A DNA stretch of 64,000 nt from JALOOB01 sp040766655 (GCA_040766655.1 JAXGQB010000021.1:13592-77591); one strand, 5' to 3'; positions 8,233 to 16,893 are shown, counted from the stretch's first letter. Notes: generated from the letters alone by a model not told the origin. Numbers and translations are program-made.

Positions 8233-10557
8233 TCAGCTCTGTAGCGCCTCCCAAACCTTCTGGCTGGTCAGCGGCATGCTGTCGATCCGGACGCCGGCCG
8301 CGTCGAACACTGCGTTCGCGATGGCCGGCGCGGTCGGCACCATGGGATGTTCTCCGACGCCGCGCGCGCCGAACGGCCCGTCGTCCTGCGGCACCTCGAC
8401 GATGATGTTCTCCGTCTCGAGCGGCGCGTCGACCGCTGTCGCGATCCGGTAGTCGGTGAAATTGGGATTGCGCGGCTGGCCGTGATCGAGGATGATGCTC
8501 TCGAGCAACGCCGTGCTCATCCCCTGCACCGCGCCGCCCTCCATCTGCGTGCGGACCATCTCCGGATTGATGGCCTTGCCGACATCGAACGCGGACACGA
8601 TCTTGAGCACCTGCACCTCGCCCGTCTCGGTGTCCACCTCGACCTCCACCGCCTGCGCGCCCGTGGTGAAGTGCACCACGGCGCGCGGGCCCTGCCCGGT
8701 CTCTGCATCGAGCGGGGTGACGTAGTCGGGCATGAACCGGCCCTGGGCCACCACCGGCGCGCCGACGAAGGTGCCGTCCTTGCGCTGGACGCCGTAGATC
8801 GCGACCTCCTTCAGCGGGACCGATTCCTCTGACTTGTAGCTGACGACCGTGCCGTCGATGATGTCCAGATCATCGATGTCTTCGCCCCAGGCCTCGGCCA
8901 CCGCGGTCAGCACCTGCACGCGCGCCGTCTCGGCCGCGCGCAACACCGCGTTGCCCATGCTCCAGGTGAGCCGCGACGCGACGGTCTGCCATTCGTAGGG
9001 GCTGTAGTCCGTGTCCACCGTGTTGACCCGGACATCGGACACCTTGATGCCCAGGCCCTCGGCCGCGAACTGCGCCATCGCCGTGAGGGCGCCCTGACCG
9101 ATGTCCACGCCGCCGATGCTCACCGTCGCGGTGCCGTCCTCGTTCAGCCGCACCAGCGCGCTGGAGCCGGGGTTCGGCGGCATGGCGGGCGCCTTCCACA
9201 TGGCGGCCAGTCCCTTGCCCCGGACCTTGTGCGGCCCCGCGGGAGGGCCCGGCTGGCCCCAGCCCACCGCCTCGGCCGCCTTGCTGATGCACTGGCTCAG
9301 TCCCGTGGGGTGCATGATCATGCCTGTGAGCGTCTCGTCGCCGTCCTTCAGGCAGTTCTTCAGGCGCACCTGCACCGGGTCGAGGCCCAGCTTGTGCGCC
9401 ATGACGTCGATGTGCTGCTCGATGCCGAAGTGAATCTCGGGCATGCCGAAGCCGCGCATCGCGCCGCCCACCGGATGGTTGGTGTAGACGCAGAAGCTGT
9501 CGACGTGGATGTTCGGCACGAAATAGGGCCCTGTGCCGGAGTAGCCGGCCGCGCGTGCGATGTTGACGCCGTACTCGGTGCTGGCGCCGCCGTCCCAATA
9601 GAACGTGTTGTGCATGGCGGTGATCCGGCCGTCCCGCGTCATGCCCATGCGGATGGTCGCCACCAGGCCCTGGCGCACGAAGGTCGTGTAGAATTCTTCC
9701 TCGCGCGTCATGCGCAGCTTGACCGGGCGTCCCCTGGCGCGCATGGCGAGGGCGACCGCGGCTCCCTCCATGCTGACGCCCGCCTTGCAGCCGAATCCGC
9801 CGCCGACGTTCGGCGTGATGACGCGCAGCCGCGAGTGGTTGATGTGCAGCGCCTTGGCGATCAGGTTGCGCTGGGCGAAGGGCGACTGGCTCGAGGACCA
9901 GAGGGTGATCTTCCCGTTCGCGTCCTGCTGGGCCACGCAGACGTGGGTCTCGAGCGGCACGTGCTGCACGTGGGGCACGCGGTACTTCTGCTCGAAGACC
10001 AGGTCGGCCTCGGCCCAGCCCCGATCCATGTCGCCCTTGCGCACCTTCATCCAGTTGGAGACGTTGGTGCCGGGCTGGGGGAAGACGAACGGCACGCATT
10101 CATACGACCCCAGGTCCGGGTGGATGATGGGCGCGTCGGGCGATGCGCCGTACTCCGGGTCGAAGACGCCCGGGAGCTCCTCGTACTCCACCTCGATCAG
10201 GGCGACGGCCTGCTCCGCGATCTCCTTCGTGTCCGCGGCCACGGCCGCGACGGCCTCGCCGACCGCGCGCACGCGGTCGAGCGCGAAGATGCGGCGGTCC
10301 TTCAGGTAGAGCCCCATGTAGCCCGGGAAATCCTCGCCCGTGACGACGACGCGCACCCCGGGCAGCGCACACGCCTTGCTCGTGTCGATGCGCCGGATGA
10401 TGCCGTGGGCGATCGGGCTGCGCTTCAGCGCGCCGCACAGCAGGTTGGGGCCGAACTGGATGTCATCGACGTAGGTCGCGGCGCCGGTGACCTTGTCCCG
10501 CCCCTCGATGCGTTCGGGGCTGGTTCCGACGACGTGGGTCTTCTGAAGCGCGGTCAT
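8233..10557 (-). CDS. Molybdenum hydroxylase, Mo-cofactor subunit (xanthine dehydrogenase family)
   Basis: This 774-residue large subunit hydroxylates an N-heterocycle at the molybdenum centre. The chosen start is MTALQKTHVVGTSPERIEGR, whose ATGA overlaps the stop of the iron-sulfur subunit gene. The N-terminal domain shows GAATYVDDI. Cofactor-binding segments include VGGGFGCKAGVSMEG, AMRGFGMPEIHFGIEQ and WQTVASRLTWSMGNAV. GARGVGEHPMVP holds the conserved catalytic Glu (about residue 736). Its partners are the 2Fe-2S and FAD subunits directly upstream, each overlapping by 4 bp, so the enzyme is a three-gene type. The substrate cannot be read from sequence: xanthine, hypoxanthine, uracil/thymine or a nicotinate-like ring are all possible. 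The UraA-like permease next to the operon favours a nucleobase. CO dehydrogenase is unlikely, since its CSFR loop is not seen. Confidence 0.93.
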   Translation of the reverse strand: MTALQKTHVVGTSPERIEGRDKVTGAATYVDDIQFGPNLLCGALKRSPIAHGIIRRIDTSKACALPGVRVVVTGEDFPGYMGLYLKDRRIFALDRVRAVGEAVAAVAADTKEIAEQAVALIEVEYEELPGVFDPEYGASPDAPIIHPDLGSYECVPFVFPQPGTNVSNWMKVRKGDMDRGWAEADLVFEQKYRVPHVQHVPLETHVCVAQQDANGKITLWSSSQSPFAQRNLIAKALHINHSRLRVITPNVGGGFGCKAGVSMEGAAVALAMRARGRPVKLRMTREEEFYTTFVRQGLVATIRMGMTRDGRITAMHNTFYWDGGASTEYGVNIARAAGYSGTGPYFVPNIHVDSFCVYTNHPVGGAMRGFGMPEIHFGIEQHIDVMAHKLGLDPVQVRLKNCLKDGDETLTGMIMHPTGLSQCISKAAEAVGWGQPGPPAGPHKVRGKGLAAMWKAPAMPPNPGSSALVRLNEDGTATVSIGGVDIGQGALTAMAQFAAEGLGIKVSDVRVNTVDTDYSPYEWQTVASRLTWSMGNAVLRAAETARVQVLTAVAEAWGEDIDDLDIIDGTVVSYKSEESVPLKEVAIYGVQRKDGTFVGAPVVAQGRFMPDYVTPLDAETGQGPRAVVHFTTGAQAVEVEVDTETGEVQVLKIVSAFDVGKAINPEMVRTQMEGGAVQGMSTALLESIILDHGQPRNPNFTDYRIATAVDAPLETENIIVEVPQDDGPFGARGVGEHPMVPTAPAIANAVFDAAGVRIDSMPLTSQKVWEALQS

Positions 10558-11039
10558 TGCACGGCCTCCTTGCGGCCGGCGCGTGCGGCCAGCTCGATCG
10601 CGTCGATGATGCGAATGTACCCCGTGCAGCGACACAGGTTGCCCACCAGGGCCTCACGTATCTCCGCGTCTGTGGGCTCGGGATTGCGGTCGAGCAGGGC
10701 ACGGGCGTTCACCAGGATGCCCGGCGTACAGAATCCGCACTGCGTCGCGCCCGTCGTCACGAAGGCCTCCTGCAGCGGGTCGAGCTGCGCATCCGATGCC
10801 AGGCCTTCGACGGTCGTGATCGCGGCCCCGTTGGCCTCCGGCGCCAGGACCATGCAGGAGTTCACCGGCTCGCCGTTCATGAGCACCGCGCAGGCGCCGC
10901 ACTCGCCGGCCTCGCAGCCGTTCTTCGTGCCCGTCAGCACCAGCTGTTCCCGCAGGACCTGCAGGAGCGTGTGGTGGGCCTGCACGTCGAGATCGAAGTG
11001 CTCGCCGTTGACCGTGAGCGTGATGCGATGTGTTGTCAT
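10554..11039 (-). CDS. Molybdenum hydroxylase, 2Fe-2S subunit
   Basis: The protein has 161 residues, the normal length for the small subunit. The N-terminal plant-type ferredoxin domain holds its first cluster in CEAGECGACAVLMNG with the fourth Cys in PVNSC. The C-terminal helical domain holds the second cluster in TQCGFCTPG and NLCRCTGY. It carries electrons from the molybdenum centre to the FAD subunit. It starts with MTTHRITLTVNG, and its start and stop both overlap the neighbouring subunit genes by 4 bp, so translation is coupled. Confidence 0.95.
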   Translation of the reverse strand: MTTHRITLTVNGEHFDLDVQAHHTLLQVLREQLVLTGTKNGCEAGECGACAVLMNGEPVNSCMVLAPEANGAAITTVEGLASDAQLDPLQEAFVTTGATQCGFCTPGILVNARALLDRNPEPTDAEIREALVGNLCRCTGYIRIIDAIELAARAGRKEAVQ

Positions 11040-11935
11040 GCCGGGCCTCCCGCCAGCGGTGCGGTGGGTTCGCCGGCCGGAACGAGCCCGGCCAGGACCT
11101 TCTCGATGCCACGGCGCGCGAGCACCCGCACCATCGCGCGACGGTATGCGGCGCTGCCCCGGATGTCATCGATCGGCTGCGCGGCCTGGCTGACCAGCTC
11201 CGCGGCCCGTGCCACACCCTCGGGGGAGGCATCCTCCGCCAGCGCTCGTTCGGCCTGCCGCGCGCGCAGGGGGGTCGGGCCGGCCGCGCCGATTGCGATG
11301 CGCCAGGTGGCTGCGTCCCCGCTCGTCACGCAGTGGACCGCGACACTGACCATCGAGATGTCGCCGATCTTCGTCCGGCCCAGCTTGTGGTAGGCGCCTG
11401 CGGAGCTGCCCGCCACGGGCGGCAGGTGGACGCCGATGAGGAATTCGCCTTCCTGCAGCACGGTGCGGCCGGGTCCGGTGAAGAACTCGTTCACCGGCAC
11501 GCGGTGCACACCCCCGGGGCCGTGAATCTCCGCGACCGCTTCCAGGCACAGCAGCGCGGGCGCGGCGTCGGCCGCGGGGCTGGCATTGCAGAGGTTGCCG
11601 CCGATCGTGGCCCGGTTGCGAAGCTGGTAGGACGCGACGGAATTACATCCCTCCGCCAGCACGCCGTAGTGGTCGCGGACCGCGGCGTGCAGGCCCACCT
11701 GGTTCATCGTGCAGGCTGCGCCGATGACCAGCCAGCCGTCGTCGCTGAGCGCGATCTCCTGCATGCCGGGCAGGTGTTTCAGGTCGACGACCCGGGCCGG
11801 CTTGAGCGTACCGCTGCGCATCCGAATGATAAGGTCCGTGCCGCCCTGGAAGGCGCGCACGGACCCGTCACCGGCAGCCAGCAGTGCGCTGGCCTCCGCG
11901 AAATCCTGTGGAATGATGTAGTCGAACGGTTGCAA
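11036..11935 (-). CDS. Molybdenum hydroxylase, FAD-binding subunit
   Basis: The protein has 299 residues, typical for the medium subunit. Flavin-binding loops are FQGGTDLIIRMR near residue 29 and NRATIGGNLCNASPAAD near residue 107. KLGRTKIGDISMVSVAV is the conserved link to the C-terminal CO-dehydrogenase-flavoprotein-like domain. It accepts electrons from the iron-sulfur subunit and passes them to NAD+ or another acceptor. It is the first gene of the three-gene operon; upstream lies only the G-rich tandem repeat region, so its promoter is either within that region or further up at the permease gene. Confidence 0.95.
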   Translation of the reverse strand: MQPFDYIIPQDFAEASALLAAGDGSVRAFQGGTDLIIRMRSGTLKPARVVDLKHLPGMQEIALSDDGWLVIGAACTMNQVGLHAAVRDHYGVLAEGCNSVASYQLRNRATIGGNLCNASPAADAAPALLCLEAVAEIHGPGGVHRVPVNEFFTGPGRTVLQEGEFLIGVHLPPVAGSSAGAYHKLGRTKIGDISMVSVAVHCVTSGDAATWRIAIGAAGPTPLRARQAERALAEDASPEGVARAAELVSQAAQPIDDIRGSAAYRRAMVRVLARRGIEKVLAGLVPAGEPTAPLAGGPA

Positions 11936-11954
11936 CGTCGCTAACCTCCGTGTG

Positions 11955-12245
11955 GCGGGGACTGGGGGTCGGGGGTTGGGGACTGGGGATCGGGGGTTGG
12001 GGACTGGGGATTGGGGATTGGGGACCGGGGGTCGGGGATTGGGGACCGGGTGTCGGGGACCAGGCCAGTAACGGCCGTCTGCCTCCAGTCCCTACTCCCC
12101 AGTCCCTACTCCCCAATCCCTACTTCCCAGTCCCTATTCCCCAGTCCCTATTCCCCAATCCCTACTCCCCAGTCCCTACTTCCCAGTCCCTATTCCCTAT
12201 TCCCCAGTCCCAATTCCCCAGTCCCAACTCCCCAGTCCCAACTCC
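11955..12245. repeat. G-rich tandem repeat facing its own complement
   Basis: About 110 bp of degenerate ggggactgggga / ggggattgggga units on the plus strand is followed, after a 30-bp centre (about 12061-12090), by about 155 bp of the complementary type (ccccagtccctactcccc). The two arms are thus inverted with respect to each other. Runs of four or five G could form quadruplexes on both strands, or the arms could fold into a long imperfect hairpin. It fills the whole gap between the FAD-subunit gene and the permease gene; no gene or clear promoter is visible in it. Confidence 0.9.
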
Positions 12246-13643
12246 CTAAAACTCGATATTGCTCCTCTCCTTGACGCCGAACGCAGATGGCGGCAGCACG
12301 ACGAACAGGAGATTCAACAGGATGCCGACGATGGCCGAGAAGACGATCGCCGGGATGCCGTTCGGGAAGAACACCGGAATCTTGAAGGGGAAGAGCCCGT
12401 CCGGCAGCCCCATCGCGCCGCCGATGCCCAGCACCAGGATGGTCGCACCGATGGCCAGGTTCTTCGGATCGAACAGGTTGACGCGTTCGCTTTGGATGAG
12501 CGCGACGCCCTGCTTGCCGATGACGCCGAACAGGTAGATCGAGAGGCCGCCGATGACCGCCACCGGGATGGTGTTGATCAGCGCGGCGAGCTTGCCGACG
12601 AAGCCGAGCAGGATCGCGAAGCCCGCGGCCGTGAAGAGCACGGGCACCGAGTAGTTGCGCGTGATGGCCATCAGCGAGTTATTCTCGCCGTAGTTGGTGC
12701 CGGGGCAGCCGCCCAGCATGCCGACCACGAGATCGTCGGCGCCGTCGGCCACCAGGTTCAGGCCGATCAGGTTCTTGATGGAGGTCGGCTTGCGCCCAAG
12801 GTCCTTGGCGAGCTGGTCGATGTAGAGGCTCATCTGGTACAGGTGGGCCGTCGACTCGGGAATGGTGGCGATGGCGATCAGCGCCACGCTGACGACGACG
12901 GACCACGCCCGCGGGTCAGTGAAGGCCGGCAGGGTGATGTTCGGGACCCGGAACCAGGCCGCGTCCATGACGCCCGCGAATTTGACCAGGCCGAACGGGA
13001 CCGCCACCAGGTACCCGACGATGGCGCCGAGCAGGATCGGGATCATGCCGAGCAATCCCTTGCCCTGCAGGTAAACCGAGAAGACGATCGTGATGACCAG
13101 GGTGACAAACGCCACCGCCCAGTTCGCCGAGGCCTGGCTCAGCGCGGTGCCCGCCAGCGCGATGCCGATCACGATGGCGATCGAGCCGGTGACGATGGGC
13201 GGCAGGATCCTGTCCAGCGCGGCCTTGCCGATCCGCATGATGAGGAGGCCGAAGAGAATCTCAAGGACGCCCGTGCCCAGGATGCCCACCTGTGCCAGCT
13301 GGACCCCTTCGCGGCAGTACACCTGCGCCGGGTCGTTGAAGCACTCGGGCGCGTAGAGCGACATGACAGTGATGATGACCGTGATATAGCTGAAGCTGGA
13401 ACCGTAGTACATCGGGATGCGACGCTTGGTGACGAGGAGGGCGATGATGGTGCCGATACCGGTGGCCAACAGGGTGACCCCGACGTCGAACTTGGTGAGG
13501 ATGGCGACCAGGACGGTCGCCGGGAACATGGTGAGCACCTGCTGAAATCCGAGGCTCAGCATGGCTCCGACGGGCGGCGTGTCATCGGGCATGTAGCCCA
13601 ATATGGCGTCACCGGCAGCTTTGTTTGGGGACTTGACGGCCAT
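12246..13643 (-). CDS. NCS2-family nucleobase permease, UraA-like
   Basis: The 465-residue membrane protein has the length and roughly 14 hydrophobic segments of NCS2 uracil/xanthine transporters. The family signature appears as CPGTNYGENNSLMAITRNYS, whose Glu in YGEN is the substrate-binding Glu in UraA. This motif is closer to uracil permeases than to the xanthine/uric acid branch, though that is a judgement by eye. A second family feature is IATIPESTAHLYQMS. The protein imports a nucleobase with protons. Its place between a molybdenum hydroxylase and a nitrilase-type amidase suggests that it brings in the substrate of the pathway. The start MAVKSPNKAAGD has GGAGAAA upstream. Confidence 0.9.
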   Translation of the reverse strand: MAVKSPNKAAGDAILGYMPDDTPPVGAMLSLGFQQVLTMFPATVLVAILTKFDVGVTLLATGIGTIIALLVTKRRIPMYYGSSFSYITVIITVMSLYAPECFNDPAQVYCREGVQLAQVGILGTGVLEILFGLLIMRIGKAALDRILPPIVTGSIAIVIGIALAGTALSQASANWAVAFVTLVITIVFSVYLQGKGLLGMIPILLGAIVGYLVAVPFGLVKFAGVMDAAWFRVPNITLPAFTDPRAWSVVVSVALIAIATIPESTAHLYQMSLYIDQLAKDLGRKPTSIKNLIGLNLVADGADDLVVGMLGGCPGTNYGENNSLMAITRNYSVPVLFTAAGFAILLGFVGKLAALINTIPVAVIGGLSIYLFGVIGKQGVALIQSERVNLFDPKNLAIGATILVLGIGGAMGLPDGLFPFKIPVFFPNGIPAIVFSAIVGILLNLLFVVLPPSAFGVKERSNIEF

Positions 13644-13800
13644 GGATGGCGTTTCTCCTTACGTTTTGAATGACGGTTGCGGATAGAAAAGGAAACGATC
13701 AAACGCCGCAGGAGCGCCCCGCTCCCGAGTTTGTGGGCCTCATACCTCCTTCTGAGCGGCCATGATACCACAACGTGCCGCGCATTGCACGACGGTTGTA

Positions 13801-14712
13801 CTACGCATGGTCGACGCGGCGCGGTTGATCGCCCGGAACGCGCCGTGCCGGCTCGAACCGGCTGGAACCGGGCTGCAGGATGTCCCGGTAGGCCGCCAGG
13901 TTGCGGTCCTGCAGATGATCGAAGACCATCGGCGAGGCCGCACCGTAGGTGATGCGCTTGATGGGATCGGGATCAAGCTCCGCGAAGATGACTTCCTCCG
14001 TGCCGCGGCCCTGCGCCAGCTTGCGGCTGATCGGGTCGACAATCATGCTGTGCCCGAAGTAGTAGTTGTTCCCCGCGTCCGGGCCGACGGCGTTGCACGC
14101 CACCAGGTAGACGTGGTTGTCGTAGGCGCGCGCCCGGGTGGTGAGCTCCCAGATCTCGAACGACCGCAGCAGCGCGCTGGGCCGCACGATCACCTCCGCG
14201 CCCATCAGGGCCTCGGCCCGGTACAGCTCCGGGAAATCGCCGTCGTAGCAGATGGTGATGCCGATGCTGCCGAGCTCCGTGTGCACCACGCAGGGTTCGG
14301 TCCCCGGCGTCGACCAGCCGCCTCCTGCCAGGCGTTCGGTCGTGAAGAGGTGCGTCTTGCGGTAGACCCCCAGCATGTCGCCGTTCGGGCCGATCATCGC
14401 GGCCGAGTTGTACACCACGCCGCGCTGCTCGCCGCGTTCGTAGGCCCCGTAGACCAGAAACACCCCGTGCGCCTGAGCGACGCGCTGGAGTGGCTCCGAC
14501 TGCGGGCCCGGGAGGGTGTCCGCGAGGTCCCAGAGCGCGTCGGGCCCCACGTTCGGCGTGAAGCCGGTCGTCGCGGTCTCGGGCAGCACGATCAGCCGCG
14601 CACCCGATTCGTCCACCGCGCGCTGCGTCCAGCGAACCGCGCGGCGGATGTTCTCCGCCACGTCCATCGGTGCGACCGCGTATTGCGCGCACGCCGCGGT
14701 GAAGCGTTGCAT
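13801..14712 (-). CDS. Nitrilase-superfamily amidohydrolase
   Basis: This 303-residue carbon-nitrogen hydrolase carries the full catalytic triad: Glu45 in VLPETATTGF, Lys119 in YRKTHLF and Cys155 in TICYDGDFPELYR. The chosen start, MQRFTAACAQYAV, has GGAGGAA upstream; longer in-frame versions run into the repeat region and are rejected. The superfamily includes omega-amidases, N-carbamoyl-amino-acid and beta-ureidopropionate hydrolases and aliphatic amidases, all hydrolysing a linear amide or carbamoyl C-N bond. Which of these it is cannot be read from sequence. In this block it is a candidate for cleaving an amide or ureido acid produced after ring opening. It is co-directional with the permease downstream and the cyclase upstream. 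Confidence 0.9.
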   Translation of the reverse strand: MQRFTAACAQYAVAPMDVAENIRRAVRWTQRAVDESGARLIVLPETATTGFTPNVGPDALWDLADTLPGPQSEPLQRVAQAHGVFLVYGAYERGEQRGVVYNSAAMIGPNGDMLGVYRKTHLFTTERLAGGGWSTPGTEPCVVHTELGSIGITICYDGDFPELYRAEALMGAEVIVRPSALLRSFEIWELTTRARAYDNHVYLVACNAVGPDAGNNYYFGHSMIVDPISRKLAQGRGTEEVIFAELDPDPIKRITYGAASPMVFDHLQDRNLAAYRDILQPGSSRFEPARRVPGDQPRRVDHA

Positions 14713-14719
14713 GGCGTTC

Positions 14720-14833
14720 CTCCGATTGAAGATTGCAGATTGCAGATTGAAGATTATGGGTTGAAGATCGGAGATGGGCGCGCGATACCCCGTCACCTCC
14801 AATCTTCAATTTTCAATTCTCAATTCTCAATCG
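14720..14833. repeat. Short AT-rich tandem repeats in inverted arms
   Basis: Units of about 7-8 bp (gattgaa, gattgca) repeat at 14726-14770, and complementary units (caatcttcaattttcaattc) repeat at 14799-14831, separated by about 30 bp. The plan is the same as the G-rich repeat at 11955-12245: a tandem array facing its own complement. It lies between the nitrilase gene and the cyclase gene and would fold into an imperfect hairpin in the mRNA. Confidence 0.75.
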
Positions 14834-15706
14834 TCACGCGCGCGACAGCGCGTTGATTTGCGCGACGTGGGCCGGGTTGAACGCGTCGCCAAACTTCGTC
14901 ACGGGCATGGCGGCCTTGCGCGCCATCAGTTCCTCGTACTCGTCGTCTTCCACGAAGGCCACGCAGCGGCCGATGCTGCTCTCGCCGTCGACGAAGCGCC
15001 AGGGGAAGAAGCCGACCGTGGCTCGGCGGTTCAGCAGCAGGTCGATCTCGCCGCCGATGCACTCCGCGTGGATGATGTGGTCCGGGAACATCTCGATGTG
15101 CATGAGCTGGTACTTCGAGTCATCGAAGCGTTCCTCGAGGCTGGCGCCGTACTTGCGGCGGAAGTGGGCGTCGGCCTCCTTCGCCTGCCGCGGCATCCAC
15201 TGCCGGATGATCGTGTTCATCGGGTGGTCCGCGCTGCCGCAGTCCACGCCGATCCACTTGATCTTCTTCTGCTTGGCCCAGACGGAAAACTCGCGATCTG
15301 GGCCTGAATGCTGCACCATGTAGCGGATCTCATCGGCCGTCGGCATGTCCCAGCCGAAGTGGTGGTAGCCCGTGTGGATGAGCAGGATGTCGCCCTCGCG
15401 CACTTCCACGCGCTCCTCGATCATCTCGGGCGTATAGATGTCGTAGTTGCCGCAGACGTCGGAGAGGTCGACGATGGCGCCGGGGCCCACCAGGAAGTCC
15501 ATGTCCAGGCTGGCGATGTCCTTGCCGGGGGTGAAGAAGTGGATCTCGCCGTCGAGATGCGTGCCCAGGTGGTTCGAATGGGTCAGCAGCTGCCCGTTCG
15601 CGCCGTTGGGCGCCAGCCGCTTGAAGTACTTGACCTGCAGCGGCTCGTAGGTGGGCCAGGGCGGCGTCGCGATGCCCAGCGGGATGGTCAGGTCGATGAT
15701 CTTCAT
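14834..15706 (-). CDS. Cyclase-family metal-dependent hydrolase (kynurenine formamidase-like)
   Basis: The 290-residue protein starts at MKIIDLTIPLGIATPPWP, with AGGAGGC upstream. The family metal site is present in HLGTHLDGEIH (His46, His50, Asp52, His56). Known members hydrolyse cyclic or N-acyl amides, for example N-formylkynurenine or isatin, usually with Mn or Zn. WIGVDCGSADHPMN and FPDHIIHAECIGGEIDLL are further conserved-looking blocks. In a nucleobase pathway it could open an oxidised ring such as barbiturate, but that is inference; known barbiturases belong to other families. It is larger than typical kynurenine formamidases (about 210 residues) and is not accompanied by tryptophan catabolism genes. 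Confidence 0.85.
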   Translation of the reverse strand: MKIIDLTIPLGIATPPWPTYEPLQVKYFKRLAPNGANGQLLTHSNHLGTHLDGEIHFFTPGKDIASLDMDFLVGPGAIVDLSDVCGNYDIYTPEMIEERVEVREGDILLIHTGYHHFGWDMPTADEIRYMVQHSGPDREFSVWAKQKKIKWIGVDCGSADHPMNTIIRQWMPRQAKEADAHFRRKYGASLEERFDDSKYQLMHIEMFPDHIIHAECIGGEIDLLLNRRATVGFFPWRFVDGESSIGRCVAFVEDDEYEELMARKAAMPVTKFGDAFNPAHVAQINALSRA

Positions 15707-15725
15707 GATGCGAATGCCTCCTTGT

Positions 15726-16691
15726 TTATCTGCTGCCAAAATCGGCGATGAAGTAGTAGCCCCATGCGCCGAGCGCCACGCCGATGCCGACATCGGTCGC
15801 GCGGCCGGCCATGATGTTCTGCACGTGCGGGTCCGCGCCGGGCGGCTCGTTCCACCAGAGCGCCATGGCGCGTTCCACGCTGCGCGCGTTGGCCCAGTTC
15901 TCGCCCGACCAGACGGGCGCGTAGCCCACGCGCTGCAGGCGGGCCGCCAGCCGCGCGCCGTCGGAGCCCACGTGGCTGCCGCGGTTGCGGGCCGCGCAGT
16001 CGTCCGCGTGGGCCTGTGCGGCCGCGGCCAGCTGCGCGTTCCACGCGAGCGCGGGCCGCCCGCCGGCCGTGCGCTTCGCGTTGATCAGGTCGAGCATGGC
16101 CTGGGCCATCGGGTTGATCCCGGGCGCGGCGACGGGAGCGGGTTCAGGTGCGGGTTCGGGTGCTGCTTCAGCGGCAGGCGCGGCCTCAGGGGCCGCCTCA
16201 GGTGCGGGCGCCGGGACTGTGGTCGCGTCTTCAGCCGGAGGCGGCGCGACCGGCGCAGGTGGCGGTGGGCCGGGGACCTGTAGTTCCTGGCCGACCATCA
16301 GGCGGCGCGGATCGACCCCGGGATTGGCCGCGAGGAGGTCGTCCACAGTGAGCCCGTAGTTGGTGGCGATGTCCCAAAGGGTGTCGTCGGGCCGCACCGC
16401 GTAGGTGTGCCCGGAAACCGGCGTTTGTTCGGAAGATGGGATGGATAGCGTCTGGCCCGGTCGAAGCGCGCCGGGGTTGACGCCGGGATTGGCGGCTGTT
16501 AGCTGTGCAACGCTGATGCCGTGCCCCATGGCGATATCCCACAACGTGTCGTTCGCGCGCACGGTGTATTTCCCGCCGGGCGGGAGGAGCGCGGAAGGAC
16601 CCGCCGCATGTGCAGTGGGGGCCAGGGCCAGCATGGTGGAAAGGATCAGCACGAGGAACAGCCAGGAGAACCGGTTGCTTGTCGTGTGCAT
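15726..16691 (-). CDS. Secreted protein with two LysM domains and a CAP/SCP domain
   Basis: The 321-residue precursor has a signal peptide (SWLFLVLILSTMLALAPTAHA). Two LysM peptidoglycan-binding domains follow: YTVRANDTLWDIAMGHGI...ANPGV and YAVRPDDTLWDIATNYGL...ANPGV, each with the RPGQ/MVGQ ending. A proline/alanine/glutamate linker of about 60 residues leads to a C-terminal CAP domain (MLDLINAKRTAGGRPALAWN, HADDCAARNRGSHVG, GYAPVWSGENWA). This is the usual plan of a wall-associated CAP protein of unknown enzymatic role. It sits in a metabolic gene run with no obvious functional link. The start chosen is MHTTSNRF; upstream codons in frame run into the repeat DNA. Confidence 0.88.
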   Translation of the reverse strand: MHTTSNRFSWLFLVLILSTMLALAPTAHAAGPSALLPPGGKYTVRANDTLWDIAMGHGISVAQLTAANPGVNPGALRPGQTLSIPSSEQTPVSGHTYAVRPDDTLWDIATNYGLTVDDLLAANPGVDPRRLMVGQELQVPGPPPPAPVAPPPAEDATTVPAPAPEAAPEAAPAAEAAPEPAPEPAPVAAPGINPMAQAMLDLINAKRTAGGRPALAWNAQLAAAAQAHADDCAARNRGSHVGSDGARLAARLQRVGYAPVWSGENWANARSVERAMALWWNEPPGADPHVQNIMAGRATDVGIGVALGAWGYYFIADFGSR

Positions 16692-16767
16692 GGCCGCACT
16701 ATAGTCGTTTTGGGCCGATCGCGCAAATGGTGGGGCGGTACTGCTGGCGGATATCGGCCGGCAGCTG

Positions 16768-16828
16768 GCGTGCCAACCTTCGGTCGGCGTGCCAACCTTC
16801 GGTCGGCGTGCCAACCTTCGGTTGGCGT
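16768..16828. repeat. Three 19-bp tandem repeats containing a short hairpin
   Basis: The unit ggcgtgccaaccttcggtc is repeated three times, with a partial fourth (ggcgtgg). The third copy ends in tt instead of tc, which makes a perfect 7-bp hairpin (gccaacc-ttc-ggttggc). It lies between the DUF1116 gene and the LysM-CAP gene. Confidence 0.85.
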
Positions 16829-16893
16829 GGCGGCCTACGAATTGCGAAGCCGCCTGCGACGGCTAGCTGGGTCGCCGCAGGCGGCCGTTGGTC

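Noticed and set aside
9229..11193. Open frame of 654 codons on the plus strand
   Set aside because: Antisense to all three molybdenum hydroxylase subunits.
8233..11935. Aerobic CO dehydrogenase (CoxMSL)
   Set aside because: Subunit order and the adjacent nucleobase permease fit a purine/pyrimidine-type hydroxylase better, and the active-site loop CSFR of CO dehydrogenase is not seen in the large subunit.
11955..12245. CRISPR array
   Set aside because: Units are short, degenerate and contiguous, without unique spacers, and no cas gene is in the window.
12011..12274. Small proteins encoded in the repeat arms (PSPYSPIPTSQSLF-type and GIGGWGLGIGDWG-type)
   Set aside because: They are simple translations of the tandem repeat with no start signals.
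13644..13800. Riboswitch (purine or similar) upstream of the NCS2 permease
   Set aside because: I looked for the three-way-junction pattern of purine riboswitches and found no matching conserved loops.
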